Positions 53,718-61,807 of a stretch of 64,000 nt of DNA are shown piece by piece (positions within the stretch are counted from its first letter, which is position 1; each line of letters starts with the position of its first letter). Both the position numbers and the translations under genes were made by a program. A model generated the notes under the pieces. It did no database searches, was not told the origin of the DNA, and saw nothing but the letters and a program-made list of their open reading frames with translations. The stretch lies in assembly GCF_032190635.1 (NCBI RefSeq), contig NZ_JAVLAS010000001.1, positions 2,542,001 to 2,606,000 of the forward strand. The letters run 5' to 3'. This stretch comes from Levilactobacillus zymae. Lineage in GTDB: Bacteria; Bacillota; Bacilli; Lactobacillales; Lactobacillaceae.

Positions 53718-53774
53718 GCGTGTAATTTCCTCTCTCTCGGTAAAGTGCTAAGGTCCGTTTTTTAAGTCGTCCTT

Positions 53775-53803
53775 ATCATATTAAAAAAAGTTACATATTT
53801 CAA
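53775..53803 (-). promoter_or_regulatory. Promoter of gnd
   Basis: On the minus strand TTGAAA (53798-53803), 17 bases, TATGAT (53775-53780). Confidence 0.6.
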
Positions 53804-53949
53804 GAAAAACGATGAAAAAATGTTACATTTCGCTAAATTGATTCGTGATTAAACCGGCGCAATCCAATGCACCCCTGTTTTACAACGGATAATTTAACTG
53901 GCATGTTCAGTATTCAGCCCGGAGGCGAGCAGGGGCTCAGCCGGTGAAA

Positions 53950-54070
53950 TTATGGTTAGTCGGCGTTTTTCGTCGGCTTACCATAAGGCCAAGCTTTGAG
54001 ACTTGCGGGTTTAGCGAGGCTCAAAGTTATGCCCACTGGCGGTCCAGCCCCTGACGACCAGTTTCATCCA
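53950..54070 (-). repeat. Hairpin region with a repeat shared with 56839
   Basis: Two hairpins: 53950-53986 (16-bp arms, TTATGGTTAGTCGGCG with its near complement) and 53994-54026 (CTTTGAG/CTCAAAG). GACGACCAGTTTCATCC near 54053-54069 recurs at 56838-56854 next to repeat copy C. The hairpins may terminate gntK transcription. Confidence 0.5.
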
Positions 54071-54077
54071 GCGAAGT

Positions 54078-55610
54078 TTATTCCTTCGGTTCCCGTTTCC
54101 GTTGATACTCCGCAATGGCGGTGTATTCGGATTCCAGCTTCCGGCCCAACCGGATGTAAATCGGCATGATTTCCCGGTAGTTGGCGTAAGTTTCTGGGTT
54201 GGGTTGGTAGGTATTGGTCTTCCCGATAAAGTTCTTGACCACGGAAAGGTTGTCGGCCAGTCCCAAACTGATTTGGGCAATCACCATGGCTCCTAAACAG
54301 CCGGCTTCAAAGGACTCCGCAATTGTGACGGGTTCTTCGAAGATATCGGCTAACATTTGCCGCCAGAGTGGTGAACGGGCAAAGCCACCGGAAGCCATGA
54401 CCTTCTTAGGTTCACCGGCGGCTTCCTTGAGGGCCAATTCAACCGTGTACAGGTTGTAAACGATGCCTTCCAGCGCCGCTCGAACCATGTGGGAGCGGTT
54501 GTGTTGCCGGGTCAAGCCAAAGAAGGAAGCCCGGGCATTTCCGTCCCAGATTGGGGCCCGTTCGCCACCCAAGAATGGGTGGAAGATCAGGCCATCGGAA
54601 CCGGCAGGAACTTGGCTGGCAATCTTGGTCAGCAGGTCGTATGGGTCTTCGCCCATTTCCTTAGCCAACGCCTTTTCGGGCGCAAAGAGGTTGTCGCGAA
54701 CCCAACGGAAGACGATCCCCCCGTTGTTAACGGGTCCCCCGATGATCCACTTGCCGTCCATGACTGGGTAGCAGTAGATCCGGCCTTTCGGGTCGATTTG
54801 TGGCTTGTCCACGAAGGTCCGGACCACGCCAGAAGTCCCGATGGTGACGGACACTTCGCCGTCGCCAATCGCACCGGAACCGATCCCGGAAAGGGCCCCA
54901 TCGGTCCCCCCCATGATGAACGGCATGTCTTCGTCAAACCCAATTTCCTTGGCGTATTCGGGCTTCAAGCCCTTGACCTGGTAAGTGGCTTCTACTAACT
55001 CAGGCAATTGGTCGCGGGTCACACCCGTCAACTTCAAAGATTCTTCGTCCCAATCCATGGTGTGGATGTTGAACAGACCGGTGGCCGCAGCCATCCCGTA
55101 TTCTTCCTTTAATTGACCGAAGTAGCGGTAGATCAGGTATTCCTTCAAGCCAACCCAGTAACGGGTTTGCTTGTAGATGTCTGGATGTTCATTCTTCAAC
55201 CAAAGAATCTTGTAAACGGGGCCCATCGGGTGGTTCGGCAGACCGGTCCGCTTGTAGAGTTCCAGGCCGGAGCCGTCCTTATCCATCGCCGAAGCGTACT
55301 TTTCGGAGCGGTTATCGGCCCAAGTGATGGCGTTAGTCAGTGGCTTGTGGTCCTGGTCTAAGGCAATCAGACTGTGCTGTTGCGTCGACCAGGAAACCCC
55401 TAAGATCTTGCCATCAACTTTACCCGTAACTTCCTTTAAAGCGGCGACCGTGGCGTCAAAGATCACGTCTGGATCTTCTTCGGCCATGTCGGCGTTTTCT
55501 TGAATTAACGGATACAGCTTGTTGGCGTAGCCGTAAATCTTGCCTTTTTTGTCGTAGATGACCGCTTTGGTACTCGTGGTCCCAACATCAATTCCAATTA
55601 AATAGTCCAT
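54078..55610 (-). CDS. gntK: Gluconate kinase, FGGY family
   Basis: 510 residues. ATP-binding N-terminus IGIDVGTTSTKAVIYD, then SWSTQQHSLIALD, AITWADNR and the FGGY-signature region ALEGIVYNLYTVELALKEA with MASGGFARSPLWRQMLAD. It phosphorylates gluconate to 6-phosphogluconate. Neighbours gnd and the distant gntP make gluconate the likely substrate. Some members act on xylulose. Confidence 0.88.
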   Translation of the reverse strand: MDYLIGIDVGTTSTKAVIYDKKGKIYGYANKLYPLIQENADMAEEDPDVIFDATVAALKEVTGKVDGKILGVSWSTQQHSLIALDQDHKPLTNAITWADNRSEKYASAMDKDGSGLELYKRTGLPNHPMGPVYKILWLKNEHPDIYKQTRYWVGLKEYLIYRYFGQLKEEYGMAAATGLFNIHTMDWDEESLKLTGVTRDQLPELVEATYQVKGLKPEYAKEIGFDEDMPFIMGGTDGALSGIGSGAIGDGEVSVTIGTSGVVRTFVDKPQIDPKGRIYCYPVMDGKWIIGGPVNNGGIVFRWVRDNLFAPEKALAKEMGEDPYDLLTKIASQVPAGSDGLIFHPFLGGERAPIWDGNARASFFGLTRQHNRSHMVRAALEGIVYNLYTVELALKEAAGEPKKVMASGGFARSPLWRQMLADIFEEPVTIAESFEAGCLGAMVIAQISLGLADNLSVVKNFIGKTNTYQPNPETYANYREIMPIYIRLGRKLESEYTAIAEYQRKREPKE

Positions 55611-55712
55611 TTCGTTTCCCAGCTTTCTGTTTAACTAACCCGCGGTTACCCGCCAATTTAGCTCCCAAATGGGCTTATTTCCCGTCATTTAGGCGAATTG
55701 AGGGTAAAGAAC

Positions 55713-55744
55713 GGGACCATGCCGTGTTGAACGCACATGGTCCC
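55713..55744 (-). terminator. Hairpin after the 2-hydroxyacid dehydrogenase gene
   Basis: The 9-bp perfect stem GGGACCATG/CATGGTCCC. The T tract after it is weak. Confidence 0.5.
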
Positions 55745-55758
55745 ATTCGGTAACGTCA

Positions 55759-56751
55759 TTAGGCCAACGTGCTCGTTAATTCCCGAACCAGTGGCTTGTT
55801 TGCAATTAAGTTCTTCACATCGCTGACACACTTTTCACCCATGCCGTGTAAGCATTCGTAAGTGTAAGCGGAGGTGTGTGGCGTCAATAAGACGCGGTCG
55901 TTGTGTAAGAATGGGTGGCTAGCACGAACGGGTTCAACTTCAACGGCATCGGCAGCGTAACCGGACAACTGACCGGACTTGATCCCATCCAAGATGGCCG
56001 TTTCGTCAACTAAAGCACCCCGGGCGTTGTTGCAGATGTAAGCGCCCTTCTTCATTTCGGCAACCTTTTCGGCGTTGATCAAGTGGTAGTTGCCATCGTT
56101 CAAGGAAGCGTTCAGGGAAACGTAGTCACAGTTCTTCAACAATGTGTCCAGATCGACCCGTTGCACGTTGTGGTTCTTCAACCAGCCTTCTGGGGCCTTA
56201 GGATCTGGATCGGCGATGAAGACTTGGCCACCAAAGACACTGAATAATTCAGCAACCCGGCTACCGATGTTCCCACAGCCGATGACCCCAAAGGTCTTCC
56301 CGCTGAGTTCGTTACCCATGAACTCGGCCCGGTCTTCGTAACGGTCATCCCGTTCGCGTTCCGCAGCAGCGACCGTTTGGCGAACCAACGTCATCAAGTT
56401 AGCCAATTCGTTTTCGGCAACGGAGTCCCGTTCAACCAATTGTGGCACAATGGCAACCTTGACTCCGTGTTCCTTAGCGGCCTTGATATCAACGTTGTTA
56501 AAACCAATCCCGTGACGGGAAATCAGTAATAAGCCTTCCGTGTTATCGAAGAATTCTTGATCAAACATTGGCGTTACGGACGCAATGATGATGTTGTAAC
56601 CCTTCAGCTTAGCGGCTAAGGACTTACCGTCGATGTCGGTTGGCAGCATGAAGCGCTTGACTTCACCGATTTCTTCGAGTTCCTTCCAGTGTTCCGTGAA
56701 AACTTGACCAAAACTACTTGAGTTCACAACCGCAATCTTATATTCTGACAT
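55759..56751 (-). CDS. D-isomer 2-hydroxyacid dehydrogenase
   Basis: 330 residues from MSEYKIAVVNSSSFG. GGAGG precedes the ATG at 56749-56751. Substrate Arg region SRHGIGFNNVD, NAD motif VIGCGNIGSRVAE and the catalytic His in LLTPHTSAYTYE are present. It reduces a 2-keto acid with NAD(P)H. Its place between the uronate and gluconate genes suggests a sugar-acid substrate such as 2-ketogluconate, but this is inferred from context only. Confidence 0.82.
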   Translation of the reverse strand: MSEYKIAVVNSSSFGQVFTEHWKELEEIGEVKRFMLPTDIDGKSLAAKLKGYNIIIASVTPMFDQEFFDNTEGLLLISRHGIGFNNVDIKAAKEHGVKVAIVPQLVERDSVAENELANLMTLVRQTVAAAERERDDRYEDRAEFMGNELSGKTFGVIGCGNIGSRVAELFSVFGGQVFIADPDPKAPEGWLKNHNVQRVDLDTLLKNCDYVSLNASLNDGNYHLINAEKVAEMKKGAYICNNARGALVDETAILDGIKSGQLSGYAADAVEVEPVRASHPFLHNDRVLLTPHTSAYTYECLHGMGEKCVSDVKNLIANKPLVRELTSTLA

Positions 56752-56856
56752 CTTTAATTGACCTCCATATTTTTGGTGATACATCAGATATTAATAATAG
56801 ATTAACTACTTAAGGTAGACGATGCTGATTGCCGAAAGACGACCAGTTTCATCCCC

Positions 56857-56981
56857 GCCGAAACGTGCTCCTGACGGGCAACCGGTTCCGCTTAACCCCA
56901 AGTCAGTCATTATCCAAAGTTCAGGATAATCACTGACTTGACGTTAATGCTCACCGGCTAAACACCCTTCGTCACACTCTT
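56857..56981 (-). repeat. Interspersed repeat copy C
   Basis: GCCGAAACGTGCTC and CCGCTTAACCCC are followed by a hairpin (56899-56915 with 56924-56940, one mismatch). The box ACGTTAATGCTCACCGGCTA to GTCACACTCTT then reaches the stop codon of the epimerase gene. Confidence 0.65.
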
Positions 56982-57858
56982 AATTTACGTGAATCGTGTA
57001 CTGCATGGTTTCTTGTTGGCCAGCCGCTAAGTGGTGGTTGGCTTCCTTCGTCGCTAGTTCCCGTAAATCGCCGCTGACATCAGGCAACCCGTTGAACGGT
57101 TCGAGACACAGGAACGGGGCCTTGGCACCTTCCTTGGTCCACAGTGTGACGTAATCGAAGTCCGTCAAGTCTAACTTGATGGTGTGGGCGTTCTTCTTGG
57201 AACGTAGCGTAATGCTCTTCAAGGCCGAGTCGTCCAAGATAATCAGGCCAGCGTCGAACATCTGGTAGTTCAACGCGATCACCCCATCCATTTGCGCAAC
57301 TGGTAACTGCTTACCAGAACGGTAAGGGTTTGGCGTTTTTACAATTTCAAATTGTGCCAACTTTGCCGGCTTGGGATCTAAGACCAGCTCGTAGTCGTCG
57401 AAGGTTTCCCCGTCTTCAAATGGCACGTTGAACGCCGGGTGGGAGCCTAAGGAGTACGACAGGTCTTGGGTGTCTTGGTTGTCGACCGTGAAGCTCAGGT
57501 GCAAGCCGTCCGCCACGACCGTAAAGGTAATGTCCAGCTCGTACTTGAAAGGGTAATATTGTTGCGTTTCCGCATTGCCCTTAGTGCTTAACGTGACGTG
57601 GTCGACCGCTTGGTCCTTGACGTCAAACCGTAAGCCGCTGACAAACCCGTGTTGGGGCATCTCGTGTCTTTGCCCGTTGATCAGGTAAGCGTCATCGTTG
57701 GACCGGCCAATCGCGGGAAACAAGACTGGCGCGTGCTTAGGCCATAAATCGTTGTTCCAGATCAGGTCGCGGTCAGTGGTGCGGTCCACCAGGTGCGTTA
57801 ATTCGGCACCGACTTCGTTGATAATGGCTCGGAATTGATCATTTTGAATCGTAATCAT
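56980..57858 (-). CDS. Aldose 1-epimerase family protein (LacX-like)
   Basis: 292 residues. Family features are GAELTHLVDRTTDRDLIW, PQHGFVSG (His), YSLGSHPAFNVPF (catalytic His) and CLEPFNGLPD (catalytic Glu region). It interconverts alpha and beta anomers of a sugar. It follows uxuB by 31 bases, so it may act on a uronate or its product. Confidence 0.82.
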   Translation of the reverse strand: MITIQNDQFRAIINEVGAELTHLVDRTTDRDLIWNNDLWPKHAPVLFPAIGRSNDDAYLINGQRHEMPQHGFVSGLRFDVKDQAVDHVTLSTKGNAETQQYYPFKYELDITFTVVADGLHLSFTVDNQDTQDLSYSLGSHPAFNVPFEDGETFDDYELVLDPKPAKLAQFEIVKTPNPYRSGKQLPVAQMDGVIALNYQMFDAGLIILDDSALKSITLRSKKNAHTIKLDLTDFDYVTLWTKEGAKAPFLCLEPFNGLPDVSGDLRELATKEANHHLAAGQQETMQYTIHVN

Positions 57859-57889
57859 AATGGCTCATTCCTCCAATAGTGGGATGACG

Positions 57890-59527
57890 TTAGGCAATCG
57901 GCTTGGCGTGGTCAGCTAACGCCTTTTCCAGCGTTGCAACAATCGCACCCTTGCCCGCGATCATTTGCTTGAAGTAACCTTCAACCTTAGTGCCCAGCCC
58001 AACGGCGTAAAGGTCTTGGCCGAAGATGGACGTGTTGGTCAAGATGTCCTTCAGGTGAGCGTGCACGTCGGTGTCTTCACCCAACTTGATGTCGCCCACG
58101 TACTTCTTCAAGTCATCCATCATTGGATCTGGACTTGGTTCGAAGGCTTGACCTTCGTCGTTAACAGCCATTAAGTAACGGAACCATGCGGCGATCGTCA
58201 ATGGGATGAATTCCAACGTTGCTGGGTCAAAGCCGTCACGCGCCACGTATTGCTTGATGGTTTCGCCGTAACGAACTGGGATCTTCTGGGAAGTATCCGT
58301 GGCGATCCGTTGTGGCGTATCTGGGATGTATGGGTTAGGCAGGCGCTTGTTGACCAATTGGTCGATGAAGTCCTTGGGGTTGATGACCTTAGGATCCGTC
58401 ACCACTGGCAAGCCTTCAACATAACCAATTTGCTTAATCAAAGCGACCAAGTCTTTGTCTTGTAATTCCTTGGAAATCGCCGTGAAGCCCAGAACACTTC
58501 CGTAAATGGCCAAAGCCGTGTGTAATGGGTTCAGGCAAGTGGTAACCTTCATTTGATCGGCATCGTTCACCGTGTCGCGGTCAGTGACGATCACGCCGGC
58601 GTCTTCAAACTTCGGCCGACCATTTGGAAATGCGTCTTGAACCACTAAGTAGTGCACTTCTTCAGTGTTGGTAAATGGCGCAATGTTGGTGTGCCGCGCG
58701 GTGTGCACGATTTGGTAATCTTCGAAACCGCTGTCCTTTAATTTGTCGCTGACAGCTTCGGCTGGGTTCGGCGTAATCCGGTCAATCATGGAGATTGGGA
58801 AGCTGATTTGCTTAGGATCTTGTAAGTAAGCTAAGAAGGCATCGTCGACGAAACCGTTTTCCTTCCAGCCCTTAGCAATGGTCAAGACGCTGTCCTTTAA
58901 CCGGTCCCCGTTTTGGGAGAAGTTATCGGTACTGAGTAAAGCTAATGGCGTCTTGCCGTTTTGGTAACGAGCCAGTAATAAGGAAACTAAGCCGGCCATG
59001 TTACCCTTAGGCTTTTCGGGACCGTTGGCGATGTCGGCCTTGGTCAGGTCGTTTAAGGCACCGTCGACCGTCCGTAAGTTGTAACCCTTTTCAGTAATGG
59101 AGAAAGTCACGACTTGTAAGGAAGCATTCTTGAAGATTTCAAACATCCGGTCCCAACCAGCTTGATCGGCTGGACTGAAGAAGTGGGCTTCCCCAACGGA
59201 CGCGATGAGTTCCTTATCAAAGTTCCCGTCGGCCTTGGTCACCACCCGTAAGATCCGGTTGTTGTAGGCGTTGTAGATGTCCTTCACCACGCCACCATCA
59301 TAGGTTTCAGCAACGACGACCCCGGAATCCAGCTCGCCCTTTTCAATTAAAGTGTTCGCAATTGCGGCGTGGAATGCCCGGAACAGGTTCCCCCCACCAA
59401 AGTGAACCCAGCGAGGATGGTCAGCAGTTGCTTGCTTGATCTTGGCTTGGTCATAAGTTGGCACCTTGATGCCAGCCTGTTCAAAGGCGGCTTTATTGTT
59501 TAAGTAATCGTCGTTTAATTTAACCAT
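57890..59527 (-). CDS. uxuB: Fructuronate reductase / mannonate oxidoreductase
   Basis: 545 residues in the mannitol dehydrogenase family. It begins MVKLNDDYLNNKAAFEQAGI. Features are HFGGGNLFRAFHAA (NAD region), NFSQNGDRL, MIDRITPNP and the substrate Lys area MKVTTCLNPLHTALAIYGS. It reduces fructuronate to mannonate with NADH. First gene of a unit with the epimerase. Two promoters, a cre site and an operator lie upstream. Confidence 0.93.
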   Translation of the reverse strand: MVKLNDDYLNNKAAFEQAGIKVPTYDQAKIKQATADHPRWVHFGGGNLFRAFHAAIANTLIEKGELDSGVVVAETYDGGVVKDIYNAYNNRILRVVTKADGNFDKELIASVGEAHFFSPADQAGWDRMFEIFKNASLQVVTFSITEKGYNLRTVDGALNDLTKADIANGPEKPKGNMAGLVSLLLARYQNGKTPLALLSTDNFSQNGDRLKDSVLTIAKGWKENGFVDDAFLAYLQDPKQISFPISMIDRITPNPAEAVSDKLKDSGFEDYQIVHTARHTNIAPFTNTEEVHYLVVQDAFPNGRPKFEDAGVIVTDRDTVNDADQMKVTTCLNPLHTALAIYGSVLGFTAISKELQDKDLVALIKQIGYVEGLPVVTDPKVINPKDFIDQLVNKRLPNPYIPDTPQRIATDTSQKIPVRYGETIKQYVARDGFDPATLEFIPLTIAAWFRYLMAVNDEGQAFEPSPDPMMDDLKKYVGDIKLGEDTDVHAHLKDILTNTSIFGQDLYAVGLGTKVEGYFKQMIAGKGAIVATLEKALADHAKPIA

Positions 59528-59612
59528 TTAGATGCATCCTTTCTTCTATCCGTATCCTGCGTTAAGCCTAACTATTCTGCGGTTTAAATGAACTTATATA
59601 TCAGTAATGGCT

Positions 59613-59626
59613 TGTAACCGATTTCA
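59613..59626. promoter_or_regulatory. cre site before uxuB
   Basis: TGTAACCGATTTCA is a full match to TGNAANCGNWNNCA and touches the -10 box of the proximal promoter. Confidence 0.55.
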
Positions 59627-59653
59627 TCTTACAATACACGTCTCAAATGTCAA
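59626..59653 (-). promoter_or_regulatory. Proximal promoter P2 of uxuB
   Basis: On the minus strand TTGACA (59648-59653), 16 bases, TAAGAT (59626-59631). Confidence 0.65.
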
Positions 59654-59804
59654 GTCGCATTTAGGAGGAAGCAGCTTGAAAGGGCATTCAAATCGTTGTA
59701 ATATCAGCGGTTAACCCCGCTTAAATAAAATCAATTTATTTGCAAATCTAATATGTTAGTTGTTTTTTAGTCCGCAAATTCGTTAGTTATTTTGCGTAAT
59801 TTCA

Positions 59805-59824
59805 AAATGTTAACGTGAACATTT
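59805..59824. promoter_or_regulatory. Hexuronate operator before uxuB
   Basis: AAATGTTAACGTGAACATTT is an almost perfect 20-bp palindrome with the LacI-type centre ACGT, a few bases past the distal promoter. Confidence 0.6.
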
Positions 59825-59834
59825 CTATAAACCC

Positions 59835-59862
59835 AGTATAACACGTCTGTTAAAATCTGCAA
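59835..59862 (-). promoter_or_regulatory. Distal promoter P1 of uxuB
   Basis: On the minus strand TTGCAG (59857-59862), 16 bases, TATACT (59835-59840). Confidence 0.7.
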
Positions 59863-59864
59863 TC

Positions 59865-60310
59865 CCATCAGCTGATATATTACTTCCGTTCTTGGACCCC
59901 GCCCGCGGCGAACCCCCAAACATCCCCATTTCCCGCAATTTACTCCCAACGAATTAGTTGCCGCGGCTACTCACTCTCCTCCATGACCTAACTTGGCAAC
60001 GAAGGCTCTTGGCGATCCTAACTAGCGTGCACATGCTGCCCGAAATTTTTTGGTAATTTAGATTCTTTCCACTTAATAGTTTGATTGATTATTGATTCAT
60101 CATAAGCAATCAATAATCGACTGGTATGCTAGTTCCCCGTTAATTCAGCCGTCGTTTTCATGAATTTTAACGATGCTGCCACTCATCGCTCCTCAGCAAT
60201 CCGATCAGTTAATCCGGTCCCCGGCGCAAGCTTCCCGCGACTATTCCCGGTCTAGCCCACCTGGTTAGTAAAAAGTTGCCTAAAATTTTACCCAGCTATG
60301 ATTATATTTT
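59865..60310. other. Intergenic stretch between divergent uxuB and gntP
   Basis: No supported gene. It contains a 32-bp dyad at 60087-60118. The frame on the minus strand at 59767-59949 crosses the promoter and lacks a ribosome binding site. Confidence 0.5.
60087..60118. repeat. Long dyad in the uxuB-gntP gap
   Basis: GATTATTGATT (60087-60097) and AATCAATAATC (60108-60118) are exact complements with a 10-base centre. AT-rich, without T tract: operator-like or a cruciform. Confidence 0.45.
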
Positions 60311-60316
60311 AATTAA

Positions 60317-60330
60317 TGTAAGCGTTGACA
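60317..60330. promoter_or_regulatory. cre site before gntP
   Basis: TGTAAGCGTTGACA is a full match to the CcpA consensus, 77 bases before the start codon. Confidence 0.65.
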
Positions 60331-60406
60331 TGGCTTTTCAAAGATGCTAGGATTAACGAGATTCTAACATATCAGTTTAAGATTTTACATATTGGAGGTT
60401 TTATAG

Positions 60407-61744
60407 ATGGGTGCTGATTTTCTCGCCCTCCTGTGGGTTGTCGTCGGGATCGTGCTACTGGTCCTGATGATTGTTAAGTTTAAGATGCACAACGTGGTCG
60501 CCCTATTAATTTCCGGGTTGTTCATCGCGTTTGCGGAAGGCATGTCGCTCACCAAGATTGTGCCAACAATTGAAAGCGGTTTAGGTAGCGTGCTATCGAC
60601 GCTGGCCCTAATCGTGGTCTTCGGGGCCATCATCGGGAAACTGATGACTGAATCCGGGGCCTCGCAACAAATCGCCGACACCATCGTCAACGCCATGGGT
60701 GTCAAGATGTTGCCGTTCGCATTGCTGATCGTCGGGACCATCTTCGGGATGTCCATGTTCTACGAAGTAGCCTTCCTGATTACCGTACCACTGGTGATTA
60801 GTATTGCTAAGGAAGCCAACATCCCTTACATGCGCCTGATTATCCCCACCATCGCCGGGGCAACCATGGGGCACAGTATCTTCCCGCCCCAACCAGGCCC
60901 AATGGCGTTAGTCACCGCCTTTCACGCCGATATCGTTCAGGTTTACATCCTAGGGTTCATCGTGATTGTGCCAACCATTCTGTGTTCCGGTGTCTTGATT
61001 CGGCGGTTCATCCCCGGCCTAGACGGTATGCCACTAGGTAACGTGATGAAGCCGGCACCAAAGATGCCATCCGACCAACTTCCCAGCTTTGGAATTAGTA
61101 TCCTGGTTCCTTTATTACCTGCTATTTTAATGATTATTTCGTCGGTCGCTAAGCTATTCACGTCCGCAAATTCCACGCTGTACAAGTTTGCGACCTTCAC
61201 CGGAAGTGCCGAAATCAGTATGCTAATCACGGTCCTCATTGCGATGTGGGTCTTCGGTTACCGCCGCGGGCAATCCGGGGCGCAAGTCACCAAGCACCTC
61301 TCTTCAGCGATCGAAGGAATTTCCAACGTGTTGCTGGTCATCGCTGCTGGTGGGGTTATGAAGGAAGTTATCATTGACGCCGGGATCGGGAACAAGATTG
61401 TTAACCTGGTCGGGCACTTCAACATTTCTCCACTGATCCTGGCTTGGATCATCACCGTCTTGATTCGGTTGCTGACCGGGCAAGGGGCCGTATCGGCCAT
61501 TACCGCTGCCGGAATCGTGGCTCCCATGATTGCCGCCTTCCACGTCAACCCCGCTTTAATGGTCTTGGCCTGTGCCTGTGGGAGTAACACCACGACGTTG
61601 ATGTACGACGCCGGGTTCCTTCTGTTCCAACAATCCTTCGGTATTTCTTTGAAGGATACCTTCAAGACTTGGGGTGTGCTAGAATTCGTCAACTCGTTCG
61701 TCGGGTTGCTGGTTGTGTTAGCCCTCAGTTTGGTTGTAAAATAA
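60407..61744 (+). CDS. gntP: Gluconate permease, GntP family
   Basis: 445 residues with about 12 helices. TTGGAGG precedes the ATG. GntP features are LTKIVPTIESGLGSVLSTLAL, GMSMFYEVAFLITVPLV, HSIFPPQPGP and the C-terminal LACACGSNTTTLMYDAGFLL. It imports gluconate by proton symport. Divergent from the uronate/gluconate genes and followed by a terminator. Confidence 0.93.
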   Translation: MGADFLALLWVVVGIVLLVLMIVKFKMHNVVALLISGLFIAFAEGMSLTKIVPTIESGLGSVLSTLALIVVFGAIIGKLMTESGASQQIADTIVNAMGVKMLPFALLIVGTIFGMSMFYEVAFLITVPLVISIAKEANIPYMRLIIPTIAGATMGHSIFPPQPGPMALVTAFHADIVQVYILGFIVIVPTILCSGVLIRRFIPGLDGMPLGNVMKPAPKMPSDQLPSFGISILVPLLPAILMIISSVAKLFTSANSTLYKFATFTGSAEISMLITVLIAMWVFGYRRGQSGAQVTKHLSSAIEGISNVLLVIAAGGVMKEVIIDAGIGNKIVNLVGHFNISPLILAWIITVLIRLLTGQGAVSAITAAGIVAPMIAAFHVNPALMVLACACGSNTTTLMYDAGFLLFQQSFGISLKDTFKTWGVLEFVNSFVGLLVVLALSLVVK

Positions 61745-61756
61745 ACACCGTAATTT

Positions 61757-61790
61757 AAAAAATGACTAGTCCTGTGGCTAGTCATTTTCT
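61757..61790 (+). terminator. Terminator of gntP
   Basis: AAAATGACTAG pairs with CTAGTCATTTT. Confidence 0.85.
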
Positions 61791-61807
61791 GTGTGAAGGA
61801 GGCCCCT

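Noticed and set aside
59767..59949. A 60-codon minus-strand frame upstream of uxuB
   Set aside because: It contains the promoter and operator of uxuB and no translation start signal.
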